From: Lysobacterales bacterium
GTDB taxonomy: Bacteria > Pseudomonadota > Gammaproteobacteria > Xanthomonadales > SZUA-5
Direction of reading: 5' to 3'
Assembly: GCA_022841325.1 (NCBI GenBank)
Contig: JALHRS010000044.1
Coordinates: 1-46,801, forward strand
DNA length: 46,801 nt
The translations under genes and the position numbers were made by a program. A model generated the notes under the pieces. It made no database searches, was not told where the DNA came from, and was given only the letters and a program-made list of their open reading frames with translations. Numbering within the stretch: the stretch's first letter is position 1; every line of letters starts with the position of its first letter. Of this stretch, positions 26,245 to 34,183 are shown piece by piece.

Positions 26245-27168
26245 TTACGGCAAACTCTTGGTCAGGCCAACTTTCAGCGCACCGAAGAACGTCGATTCAC
26301 GGGGTGAGTCATCGGTCAGGAAACCGATCTGGCGCAGGTAGGCATCGAGTGCCGGCAGCTTGTGCGCCTGGACTCGCGGGTACAGGTGGTGGCAGAGGTG
26401 GTAGGTGTAACCACGCAGAAACACTCGCTGCAGCAAGGATGTACAGTTCCTGGCGTTGCTTCCCACCCGGCTGGTCGTATCGCCGTGTTCGATATAGGGA
26501 TGGATCGTCCAGTAGGCCTGCGCCACCAGAGCGGGTGCGCCGACCAGACAAGCAAAGGCGCTCAAGCTGGAGCTTGCCAGCAAGGCAAAGGCGATAGTCG
26601 AGCCCACTACCAACGTCAGGTTGAGCCACGCGTACAGGCACATCTGAATCGCAGAGTAGGGAAAGCCGCGATCGATCGGTTCCCGCATCAGTAGCAGGCG
26701 CAGCAACTTGCCGGCGCAATAGCTTGTCGTATCGAGCGGACCGCGTAGGCGCGAGATCAGCGAGCGATTGTCTCGGTAGAGCTGATAATCGGGATCAGCG
26801 CTGGTGTTGGTGTGTAGGTGATGTCGCCAGTGGTAAACGTTGACGCCGACGGACAGGAACAGTGGCGCTCCCAGCGAACCGATCAATCCCATCAGCATGC
26901 TTAGGTGGCGGTTTCGGTGGAGGTTCCCATGGAAACCCTCGTGGCCGAGCGAACCTAGATAAAACATCCCGAAGCCGGCAGCAATGATGCACGGCAGGGC
27001 CAGGATCAGGCGCAGCGGCCAAGACCAGTGCCCCATATGCCAGATGAGCAACGCCGCGGATCCCGACCCCAGCCACAGCAGCAGTCCATGGACCAGCGCA
27101 TACGCGCCCGACAGATTGTCTACGTCCGTGAAATAGGCGGGCAAGGACGGCTTAGATGCAGCGCGCAT
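26245..27168 (-). CDS. Membrane fatty acid desaturase (PF00487 type)
   Basis: The 307-aa membrane protein has three histidine boxes: HEGFH (76-80), HWRHHLH (113-119) and HLCHH near residue 270. These bind the di-iron centre of acyl-lipid desaturases and related hydroxylases. The start at ATG 27168 overlaps the MetX-like stop (27152) by 17 bases; the longer frame to 27234 is not needed. The boxes resemble front-end or carotenoid-ketolase-like desaturases more than the delta-9 enzyme encoded at 40353, so the two desaturases in this window belong to different subfamilies. Confidence 0.9.
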   Translation of the reverse strand: MRAASKPSLPAYFTDVDNLSGAYALVHGLLLWLGSGSAALLIWHMGHWSWPLRLILALPCIIAAGFGMFYLGSLGHEGFHGNLHRNRHLSMLMGLIGSLGAPLFLSVGVNVYHWRHHLHTNTSADPDYQLYRDNRSLISRLRGPLDTTSYCAGKLLRLLLMREPIDRGFPYSAIQMCLYAWLNLTLVVGSTIAFALLASSSLSAFACLVGAPALVAQAYWTIHPYIEHGDTTSRVGSNARNCTSLLQRVFLRGYTYHLCHHLYPRVQAHKLPALDAYLRQIGFLTDDSPRESTFFGALKVGLTKSLP

Positions 27169-28225
27169 GGCACGGTTCCTGGGATCGGAAGTCGACGAGG
27201 AATTGGTTGATTGCCGCACCGATGCGACCGGCATGCGTCAAGATGCTGTCGTGGCCGAAGTCGGATTCGATGACGACCAGTCGGCCGTCTGCAAACGCCT
27301 CTGCCGCTGCGCGCAATTGACTGCGCGGAAACAGCAGATCGTCTTGCAGCGCGACGATCAGTACGCGCGTAGTGATGCGCCCCATGACCTCGTTCAGCTG
27401 GCCTCGGCCTCGCGCCGGATTGTGGCTGTCCATGGCCTTGGTCAGCGTCCAGTACGCGTGTGCGTCGAACCGTCGGGTGAATTTGGCACCGGCATGCCGT
27501 TGGTAGCTGCTCGCACGGAACTCGTCGCAAACTGCATCGTCGACTTCGCGCTGCGTCCGTTCATATACCTGCGCACTGCGGTAGGACAGCACGGCGATTG
27601 ATCTTGCGGCTGCGAGGCCGGCCATGCCGCCGTCGGGGGCGTCACTCAGAAACGTGGGGTCCGCTTCGAGCGCCATGCGTTGGCTTTCATTGAACGCCAC
27701 GGCCCATGGCGATTGCTGCAATCCAGCCCCGATCACGCATGCGTGATCGAACAACGAGGGCGCCGCTGCCATCCACTCGATCAGTTGTTGGCCGCCGTAG
27801 GAGCCGCCAACGCCCAACCGAATGCGGCTCAAACCCAAGTGTCTGCGCACGCGTTCGTGCACAGCAACAACGTCCTTGAGGGTGATCAGTGGGAAGTTCG
27901 ATCGATAGGGCCTGCCGGTGCGCGCATCTACCGACGCCGGCCCGGTGGTCCCGTAGCAAGATCCAAGTGAATTGACACAAACGACGTGGTGAATGGTTGG
28001 GTCTACGGGCTTGCCCGGGCCCACAAAATCCGGCCACCACTCTGAAGGATCCGCAGAACACGTCAGAGGATGCAGGATCCAGACCACGTTGTCGCGATTG
28101 GGGTTCAGCTCTCCCCAGGTGGTGTAGGCAATATCCAACTGCCGCAGACACCCGCCACGTTCACAAAGCAGAGGGTTGGTATCGCTGAGCACCCGGCGGA
28201 CCGGCAGGGTGGATGCGGCAGTCAT
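27152..28225 (-). CDS. MetX-like alpha/beta-hydrolase acyltransferase
   Basis: This 357-aa homologue of homoserine O-acetyltransferase transfers an acyl group from acyl-CoA through a serine nucleophile. The MetX signatures are clear: LHPLTCSAD, WWPDFVGPGKPVD, NSLGSCYGTTGPAS, the nucleophile elbow GGSYGG (S142), DDLLFP with the catalytic Asp, and FGHDSIL with the His. Start ATG 28225 overlaps the NmrA-like stop by four bases. Its place in a lipid operon without other methionine genes suggests a different acceptor, for example an amino alcohol or hydroxylated acyl chain. A true methionine role remains the alternative. Confidence 0.85.
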   Translation of the reverse strand: MTAASTLPVRRVLSDTNPLLCERGGCLRQLDIAYTTWGELNPNRDNVVWILHPLTCSADPSEWWPDFVGPGKPVDPTIHHVVCVNSLGSCYGTTGPASVDARTGRPYRSNFPLITLKDVVAVHERVRRHLGLSRIRLGVGGSYGGQQLIEWMAAAPSLFDHACVIGAGLQQSPWAVAFNESQRMALEADPTFLSDAPDGGMAGLAAARSIAVLSYRSAQVYERTQREVDDAVCDEFRASSYQRHAGAKFTRRFDAHAYWTLTKAMDSHNPARGRGQLNEVMGRITTRVLIVALQDDLLFPRSQLRAAAEAFADGRLVVIESDFGHDSILTHAGRIGAAINQFLVDFRSQEPCHARCI

Positions 28226-29211
28226 GACGACGTCTTCCCCAGGTCGAGTTTCCTCTGGAGATAACTGAATGCGTCGGTACGGTGAACGCCGAACCGTTCT
28301 GCAATGTTTGCGGAATCGATGCGCGTTCCGTGTTGACCCAGGATCCAGAGTATTGCGACCTGGTTGCTGAGGATCCGGGAAAACGGATAGACCAGAAAAG
28401 CCAGCAATCGCAGCAGCGGTGCAGGAATGCAAAGCAGGCGCACGGGTCGCTCAAGCAAGGTTGCGTAGAGCGTGCTGACTTGTTTCCAGGTGAGCGCTTC
28501 GGGCCCTCCAATTTCAAGCACCGCGTTGCGTGCTTCCTGATTATCCAGCGAGGCAATCACATACGACGCCACATCGCCCAGCGCGATAAAGCTATGTGAT
28601 TGGTTCGGCGAACCAGGAGCCACTGCCCAGCCCCAGCGTTCAATCGAATTTCCTACCAGGGCTCGAATCCAACGCGTCATTCCGGTGGCGCGGTCCAATG
28701 TCGCCGCCGCTTCTCCCTGCAAAGGGAGGGTACTGCCCATCAGTGCGAAGTAATCATCCATGAAGGGCGGGCAGCGCAGAATCGTGTAGCTCATCTGACT
28801 CTGCTTTAGCAGCGATTCGACCCACGCCTTCATGCGGTACGTCGGGCATATCGCCAGGTAGCGCGCCTCAAAAGGAACGCTGAGGGAGATGAAGACAAAC
28901 TGTTTCACGCCCTCGCGCTTGCAGGCATCAATCAGATTGGCGTAGCCCTCTTGTTCGTCTCGCCGGAAACTGGCTCGACCCCTTGGGAATACGACCGTGG
29001 CTGTGGCTACTACAACATCGACGCCCTTGCAGGCACGCAGCAAGCTCTCGCGATCGCGCAGATCGCCCTTGAAGATGTCTACATTGCGGGCGAACGCCGG
29101 CGCGGATTGCCGCACAAGCGCGCGTACCACATGCGTGCCCGCAGCAGCGAGACGGGCCACGACTTCTGACCCGAGCTGACCGCTCGCACCGACGACCAAT
29201 ACGGTTGCCAT
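28222..29211 (-). CDS. NmrA-like NAD(P)-dependent reductase/epimerase
   Basis: The 329-aa extended SDR has the N-terminal GASGQLG dinucleotide motif (8-14), a DLRD strand end, VVVATATV, and FVFISLSVPFEARY where the usual YxxxK is displaced, as in NmrA/complex I NDUFA9-like proteins. The C-terminal third carries a hydrophobic helix (LLRLLAFLVYPFSRIL) that may bind membrane. Start ATG 29211 overlaps the MoeY-like stop as TAATG; upstream frame to 29667 is shadow. A quinone- or lipid-binding reductase is a fair guess. Confidence 0.85.
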   Translation of the reverse strand: MATVLVVGASGQLGSEVVARLAAAGTHVVRALVRQSAPAFARNVDIFKGDLRDRESLLRACKGVDVVVATATVVFPRGRASFRRDEQEGYANLIDACKREGVKQFVFISLSVPFEARYLAICPTYRMKAWVESLLKQSQMSYTILRCPPFMDDYFALMGSTLPLQGEAAATLDRATGMTRWIRALVGNSIERWGWAVAPGSPNQSHSFIALGDVASYVIASLDNQEARNAVLEIGGPEALTWKQVSTLYATLLERPVRLLCIPAPLLRLLAFLVYPFSRILSNQVAILWILGQHGTRIDSANIAERFGVHRTDAFSYLQRKLDLGKTSS

Positions 29212-31208
29212 TACTCGACCACCGTCGATTGAATAGCGTTCGATCGTTCGCTCTGGATGGCCAGCGCCGGGTCGTTCAAAGATGCTGGACGGACCACACA
29301 TACCTCGGCAAGTGGCAGTCGCGGTGAAGCGGTCACGGACGGCTTCAGCGCACGTCCGATGCGCAACAACACGATGGGTCGTTCGCTGTTGCTCAAACCG
29401 AACTCCGCGAGCATTGCGTTTCGTCCTTCCTCGAAACTGATCGGGAAATCGATCGGCTGGCAAGCCAGATGTTCGCGCGTGAGCTGCAGCCACACCCGCA
29501 TGACGGCGCGACCAGCATTGATGCGACCTGCGAGACTCGCATCGGATGAAGTGATCAGAACGAATGCCGCTGAATGGCGAATGCTCGCGACCGCAGATCG
29601 ACTCATCAGATCGCTCAGGCCGAAGCGTCGGGCCGCTGCCCACAGCCAGGGCATCGCGCGAAGGCAACGTAGCGCCGCTGCGCTGATCAGGTCCAGCGCG
29701 AGGGCGTCTCGGGTGAAGCCAGTCGCATTGGCGAGCGCTTCCTTTTGCGTGAGCCGCATGAAGTCCAAGAGTTCTTCAACATAGGCTCGACGCCCGAACA
29801 ATTGGCGCGCACCACGCAATGCCCAGCTGTGCACCTTGCCCGGATCGAGTCTGGCGACGACGGCGCGCGCGCCCAGGCCGGCCACCAGTTGATCGCATCG
29901 ATCGCTGATGTCGGACGGTAGCGCGACGTCCAGGTAGTTGCCTCGCTGTGTCGAGCGTTGGCCGAGCACACCAAATGCACGCGCATAGTCCGATGCATGT
30001 AAGGCGTGGATGGTGAGCGTTCCCGCGCAGAAATCGGCGTCGTGAAAGTTGCCTTGCCCACTGGGCTGAAATTCTACGTCGGCGACGCTGGCGGCGGCTT
30101 CGATGGCGCATCCCAAGGAGAAGGCAATCGCGTGCCCATCCGGATCAACAGCGGGCAGGGCGCGTCGCGAATTCCAGCCAATCTCGATACGCCGCTCACC
30201 GACAATGCGAAACTCCCAAGGCTGACAATTGTGTGCCGATGGCGCTGAGGTCATGGCCAGAAGGACGCGCCGCAGGGTGTGATCGCTGCCGAGCAGCGCC
30301 GACAGGGCGTCCGGTGCAACACCGGGCATTGCCTGAGCTCCCTTCCTGCGACGCGATGCGATGAAGGCGCTGATCAATCGCGGGGGAATGCGCGCGTACT
30401 CGCGCAAGCGCGCGCCCAGTGTCCGTGTGGCCATGTGCGTGTCAAAGGCAATCACGTGAGGCAACTTGCGCTGCATCAGCAGATCGATGGTACACCGCGT
30501 ACCGAGGGCGCCCATCGCCTGAACGCAGTACGCGACTTGCGGCCAGGGCTTCTTGTGCGTCATCCGGTCGCGGATGATGGGCAGAAAATCTGCGGGATAG
30601 TGTCGATAGCCCAACCAGGTGAGGCATTTGGCCAGATTTCCCTCGCGATGTGCCTGCGCGGTGGTTCTGCCGTGAAACGGTCTCGGATTGCGCGTGCGGT
30701 AATCGAAAACATAGACCACTGCCTTTCCGCCGAAATCGAAGCCAGCCATCACCGGAATGCGGCGCTCACATGCCATCTCGTGCAGGCGGTATTTGATCCA
30801 GGGCGAGGTCGCCGCATCCACTGCGTCGAATACGATGTTCACACCGCGGAAAGCGGCCTCCAGATTGTCGAGGGTCAACCCATCAACGTGTACGCGGGTG
30901 AGTAGGTGCGGATTTATCGCGCGGGCGCGTGCCGCCGCTACCGCAGCCTTGGACTGACCGACTTCGTGCAGCAGGCACAATTGACGATTCAGATTGCTGA
31001 GGTCGAAGACTTCGGGATCTGCCAGCGTCAGTGCGCCGATGCCCAACCGAGTCAGGGATTCAACCACGCTGCCGCCTACGCTGCCGCAGCCGGCTATCAA
31101 CATGCGGGCGGCAGCAAGGGCACTTTGTTCGCTTTCGGACACTACGTCGACATTGCGAACCAGAGTCTCGTCGATGCGCTCGGGCGCGAGATTGCTAGCT
31201 TCAATCAT
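29211..31208 (-). CDS. ThiF/MoeB-type adenylyltransferase fused to nitroreductase (MoeY-like)
   Basis: This is a 665-aa two-domain protein. Residues 25-270 are an E1-like ThiF domain: GCGSVG (40-45), D64, NLNRQ (72-76), K87 and VFDAVDAA (D128/D131) are the ATP and magnesium ligands, all present. Residues about 300-650 are a flavin nitroreductase-like domain (SAPSAHNCQPWEF, typical FMN-contact start). The same fusion is known from mycobacterial MoeY (Rv1355c), whose name as a molybdopterin protein is not proven. It may activate a carboxylate by adenylation and then oxidise or reduce the product. No sulfur-carrier protein is encoded nearby. ATG 31208 lies 11 bases after the oxygenase-like stop. 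Confidence 0.88.
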   Translation of the reverse strand: MIEASNLAPERIDETLVRNVDVVSESEQSALAAARMLIAGCGSVGGSVVESLTRLGIGALTLADPEVFDLSNLNRQLCLLHEVGQSKAAVAAARARAINPHLLTRVHVDGLTLDNLEAAFRGVNIVFDAVDAATSPWIKYRLHEMACERRIPVMAGFDFGGKAVVYVFDYRTRNPRPFHGRTTAQAHREGNLAKCLTWLGYRHYPADFLPIIRDRMTHKKPWPQVAYCVQAMGALGTRCTIDLLMQRKLPHVIAFDTHMATRTLGARLREYARIPPRLISAFIASRRRKGAQAMPGVAPDALSALLGSDHTLRRVLLAMTSAPSAHNCQPWEFRIVGERRIEIGWNSRRALPAVDPDGHAIAFSLGCAIEAAASVADVEFQPSGQGNFHDADFCAGTLTIHALHASDYARAFGVLGQRSTQRGNYLDVALPSDISDRCDQLVAGLGARAVVARLDPGKVHSWALRGARQLFGRRAYVEELLDFMRLTQKEALANATGFTRDALALDLISAAALRCLRAMPWLWAAARRFGLSDLMSRSAVASIRHSAAFVLITSSDASLAGRINAGRAVMRVWLQLTREHLACQPIDFPISFEEGRNAMLAEFGLSNSERPIVLLRIGRALKPSVTASPRLPLAEVCVVRPASLNDPALAIQSERSNAIQSTVVE

Positions 31209-31219
31209 GGTTCTGCCCT

Positions 31220-32071
31220 TCAAACCCAGGCCAGAACGCGGTTTGCGCGTCTGGAGTATCCGATGAAGCCATTGATGTTGAGGCGCACGTCGGATGCGTG
31301 CCCCCGGGCCTGGAAGACGGAGTGAACGTTTGCCGCAGCGAACAACAACATGTCGCCAGAGCTTGGGACAATGTCGAGGTAGGGAACCTCGTGCAGTTCG
31401 GCGAAATCGATTGGGTAGCCGCCCGCGTGGATGCCTCGTTCCCGGAGCCAGTGAGCCGTGGGCACGAGATCGTAGAGGCGAACACAACTGGCTTTGCCGT
31501 CGGGGTGGCGCGGATAGAAATTGACCGCGATGGGGTGTGTGACGTCGCTGTACTCGCGGCCGGAGTGACGCACTTGTGGCCAATCGGTATGAGCCTTGAG
31601 CACCAGTTGCTCGATGCAGGAATCGTCCCAGATCGTGGCCCGATGGGTGGGTGAGGGTACACCGTTGATGTAGGCAGGCCGAAAACGGTGTCCCGCGTCT
31701 TCGATGGCGTCGTACAACAGTCGAAAGACGTTGTTTGCGCCCTCGAACAACAGCTCCGCGTAGCCGTTGTTTCGCAGATAGTCGAGCAACATGGCCGCCG
31801 TGTCCTTCATGAACGCATTGGTGCCAACCATTCGTCCGGAGACTCCATCGCTGCGTTGATAGAGCCCTGGGCTGCGCATGAAGTTATCGAAGATGCGCGA
31901 GCAGTCCTGGTCGCTCGCAACGCGTTTGATCAGCACTGCGCTCAGGCGGCCGTCGAAGAGCCCGTCCAGATGTTCGTCCAGGCTGGCGAGGTCGGTCTCG
32001 ACGAGCGCGGGCGCACGAGCGGGAACGCTGACATCAAGGGACTCGTTCCAGGGCGTGACAAGGCTGTTCAT
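31220..32071 (-). CDS. 2-oxoglutarate/Fe(II) oxygenase-like protein
   Basis: The 283-aa protein has a putative jelly-roll iron site: H161-T-D163 (KAHTDWP), H250 (NVHSVFQ) and R263 (DVRLNINGF), the HxD...H facial triad plus the arginine that binds the 2-oxoglutarate carboxylate. The spacing (about 90 residues between the two motifs) and strand pattern fit isopenicillin-N-synthase-like or 2OG-FeII_Oxy enzymes. It would hydroxylate, desaturate or cyclise a small substrate. The start is ATG 32071; an overlapping TTG at 32077 is possible and coupled to the preceding stop. It lies 11 bases before the MoeY-like gene. Confidence 0.75.
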   Translation of the reverse strand: MNSLVTPWNESLDVSVPARAPALVETDLASLDEHLDGLFDGRLSAVLIKRVASDQDCSRIFDNFMRSPGLYQRSDGVSGRMVGTNAFMKDTAAMLLDYLRNNGYAELLFEGANNVFRLLYDAIEDAGHRFRPAYINGVPSPTHRATIWDDSCIEQLVLKAHTDWPQVRHSGREYSDVTHPIAVNFYPRHPDGKASCVRLYDLVPTAHWLRERGIHAGGYPIDFAELHEVPYLDIVPSSGDMLLFAAANVHSVFQARGHASDVRLNINGFIGYSRRANRVLAWV

Positions 32072-32073
32072 GT

Positions 32074-33039
32074 TCAAGTGGCGCTCGCTGCGAGTGGATG
32101 GGCTGGGGCGGTCATCACCTGGGCCAGGAAGCGAGTGACCAGATCGGCGACTTGTACGGGCGCCTCAAGCATCGGCAAGTGCCCCACGCCGTCGCAGACC
32201 TGAAGGTCGGCGCGGGGCATGGCCTCAAGGAGCGCCGAGCTGGCGCGCACGTCAAACACCGCGTCCTCCCGGCCCCAGATCACCAGCGCAGGTGCAAGTA
32301 CCCTGGAATAGACGCATGGCAAGCCCAGGCTCCGCTCGTATGCCTGATACATCCGTGCAAGGTGCGTTCGCCGCTGACTGAAGTGCGCACATAGCCAAGC
32401 TTTGACTACGTGCGGCGTGTACGGCGGCCGCTGCATGATCATCCGGAAAAGGATGTCGAAGTCGCTCTGGTCTTCGATCAGGAAGGGATTGCATCCCGCG
32501 GCGGCCTGACGGTCTAGCGATTCGACTTGCGCACCAGGAACGCCGGCGGGGCTCAGCAGGGTGATCGAGGCGATGCGTTCTGGGTGCTCGGCGGCGACTG
32601 TGGCCGCGATCAGCCCACCCATGGAGCTGCCCACGAGGTGCACGCGGTCGATCTGTTGTGTGTCCAGCATGGCAATCGTGCGCCGCGCATGCCCCTGGAT
32701 GCCATAGTCGAGCGTTGGATCGCTTGGATTTCGGCCGTGGCCGCCGAGGTCCGGGATCAGCAGGCGAAAGCCTGCCGGAAGAAGCCGGGCGAATCTCAGC
32801 CAGATCGACTTGTCGCCGCTGAACCCGTGCAATAGCAATATTGCCGGCATGGGCGGGGCACCGCGTTCATAGCCATCGAGGCAACTCTCACCTGCGCGAT
32901 AGGTTGTCGTTCTGAAGCCACCGAGCAGGGCCGTGCCAAGTTCTGCGATTCGACTGAGCCAGTGACCAATACGCGCCTTGCCACCGCCGGATGTCCGTGT
33001 GGCCGCAGTGCCCGAACGTATTCGAAGTAGATTGCTCAC
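32074..33039 (-). CDS. Alpha/beta-fold hydrolase
   Basis: The 321-aa hydrolase has the oxyanion motif LHGFSGD (70-76), GHGRNPSD, nucleophile elbow GSSMGG (S139), an Asp in VIWGREDAVFD and a His near CDGVGHLPMLE. It resembles meta-cleavage-product hydrolases and lipases of the same fold. The N-terminal 60 residues are variable with a short hydrophobic stretch, so weak membrane association is possible. It starts at GTG 33039, overlapping the kinase-like stop by four bases. It could release the finished acyl product as a thioesterase, an inference from context. Confidence 0.9.
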   Translation of the reverse strand: MSNLLRIRSGTAATRTSGGGKARIGHWLSRIAELGTALLGGFRTTTYRAGESCLDGYERGAPPMPAILLLHGFSGDKSIWLRFARLLPAGFRLLIPDLGGHGRNPSDPTLDYGIQGHARRTIAMLDTQQIDRVHLVGSSMGGLIAATVAAEHPERIASITLLSPAGVPGAQVESLDRQAAAGCNPFLIEDQSDFDILFRMIMQRPPYTPHVVKAWLCAHFSQRRTHLARMYQAYERSLGLPCVYSRVLAPALVIWGREDAVFDVRASSALLEAMPRADLQVCDGVGHLPMLEAPVQVADLVTRFLAQVMTAPAHPLAASAT

Positions 33040-33803
33040 GACGCCATCACCGCGGTCGGTAGGAGCGCCATCAACAGGAGCGGACCCAGAAGAATGATGG
33101 TCATGTTGTCCATTCCGCGCGGGGACATTGCTTCGAGAATCGTCATCGCGACGGCATAGACCAAAACACAGATCGCCAGAGGCACATCGACACCGCCGTG
33201 CGCTGTGCCCAACATGGTCAGCGCTACCGCGCCGGCAAACACGAAAACAGTGAGTGAGCCGGCTAGCGATTTGGTGTTCCGCTCACCCCAGAAGAAGTCG
33301 CGAACCTGATATGTGTTGCTGCGACCGAGCCAGAGACCGATGGGTTCGGCGAATCCGTCGCCCAGTGCAACGGTGAAGAACGCCACTTTCACCAGGTGCA
33401 TCGGGAACATCAGCACTGCCATCACCAGCGCGACATTCGTGGTGATCATCGGCATCAGGAAGAAGAACCGACTCTGGGGCGCGTCACGCTCGCGCAAACT
33501 GTGCGCGGCGAGGGCATGGATCACTGGCAGGCGGCTGTATGCCGCCACCCAATAAAGCCCAACCTGCAAGCTGGTGGCCACCAGGACTGACATGAGTAGT
33601 TGCCTGTCCGGGAGCACTGCTAGCAGCGGCGCCGTGACAAGCATGATGCCAACGTGATTCAGCTTGCGCGTGTACCCGCCGGCCCAACGATAACGACCCT
33701 TCAGATAGGTGCAGACGTGGCCAATCAGGATAGGTCCCAGCACCAAGTAGAGTGCCACGCGCATCCATTGGACGTCGTCGAGGGAATGCGGATTGAGGGG
33801 CAC
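33036..33803 (-). CDS. Dolichol/phytol kinase-like membrane protein
   Basis: The protein is 255 aa from GTG 33803, which has GGAG 11 bases upstream. The frame is open to ATG 33881, but that ATG lies inside the conserved promoter motif (33867-33897), so I prefer the later start; ATG 33764 is a third choice. About seven membrane helices surround RKLNH (46-50), GDGFAEPIG (148-156) and KSLAGS (178-183). These match the CTP-dependent dolichol/phytol kinase and CDP-alcohol family (VTE5, SEC59). It probably phosphorylates a polyprenol or long-chain alcohol in the inner membrane. It is the first gene of the 13-gene operon. Confidence 0.8.
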   Translation of the reverse strand: MPLNPHSLDDVQWMRVALYLVLGPILIGHVCTYLKGRYRWAGGYTRKLNHVGIMLVTAPLLAVLPDRQLLMSVLVATSLQVGLYWVAAYSRLPVIHALAAHSLRERDAPQSRFFFLMPMITTNVALVMAVLMFPMHLVKVAFFTVALGDGFAEPIGLWLGRSNTYQVRDFFWGERNTKSLAGSLTVFVFAGAVALTMLGTAHGGVDVPLAICVLVYAVAMTILEAMSPRGMDNMTIILLGPLLLMALLPTAVMAS

Positions 33804-33866
33804 GGCGTGTCGATCTCCAGCTTGAATCGCGAACAGCGCGCACATTGGCGAGTTGTCGGTATAGGA

Positions 33867-33897
33867 GTATCGTACGCGCATTCTCTACAACAATACA
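33867..33897 (-). promoter_or_regulatory. Conserved 31-bp promoter motif of the 13-gene lipid operon
   Basis: Read leftward, TGTATTGTTGTAGAG is followed by 10 bases and CGATAC. The same arrangement, 25 of 31 bases identical, precedes the cdsA operon at 41491-41521. TACGAT within the right end can serve as a -10 box, about 17-18 bases after a TTGTAT -35-like element. Transcription would then begin near 33858 and give a leader of about 55 bases to GTG 33803. Confidence 0.6.
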
Positions 33898-33910
33898 AGC
33901 CCTCGACCGA

Positions 33911-33927
33911 GGCGGGGAAACCCCGCC
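33911..33927 (-). terminator. GC hairpin downstream of the ribbon-helix-helix gene
   Basis: The perfect 7-bp stem GGCGGGG/CCCCGCC with loop AAA lies between the stop of the small leftward gene (33943) and the promoter at 33867-33897. It lacks an adjoining T tract, so it may be a weak terminator that insulates the two leftward units. Confidence 0.4.
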
Positions 33928-33942
33928 ATGACCGGTTCGGAA

Positions 33943-34173
33943 CTAGCGGGCGGCTTTTCTGGGCTGCAAGGGGCGCCCGCTGGCGGCTTCGTAGCGCCGG
34001 ATATAGTCCCCGAGCACGGTGTCAGTGACGGAGAAGATCGTTTTCCCTTCCAGCGCGGCAATAATGCGCAGCAACTCCTGCACTTCCTTACGCACGCGAA
34101 TTGTGGTTTGTTCCTCGGTCGGTACATTGCTGTCGACGACCTTCAATCCCGATGTCCGATTGATGTCACGCAT
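33943..34173 (-). CDS. Ribbon-helix-helix-like small DNA-binding protein
   Basis: The 76-aa protein starts at ATG 34173 with AGAGGA 7 bases upstream; the frame above to 34215 is not used. TTIRVRKEVQELLRII is a ribbon strand plus first helix, followed by a turn and FSVTDTVLGDYIRRYE as the second helix, which is the MetJ/Arc/CopG layout. The basic tail is RPLQPRKAAR. Such proteins are antitoxins, plasmid partition factors or dedicated repressors. It lies 10 bases after the duplicated-repeat protein and just upstream of the 13-gene operon, so it could regulate either. Confidence 0.6.
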   Translation of the reverse strand: MRDINRTSGLKVVDSNVPTEEQTTIRVRKEVQELLRIIAALEGKTIFSVTDTVLGDYIRRYEAASGRPLQPRKAAR

Positions 34174-34183
34174 GCGCGTTCCT

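Noticed and set aside
21740..33803. Assignment of the lipid operon to olefin (OleABCD), aryl polyene or DSF synthesis
   Set aside because: There is no OleC ligase, no polyene dehydratase/ACP set and no RpfF crotonase-like enzyme; only single shared enzyme families.
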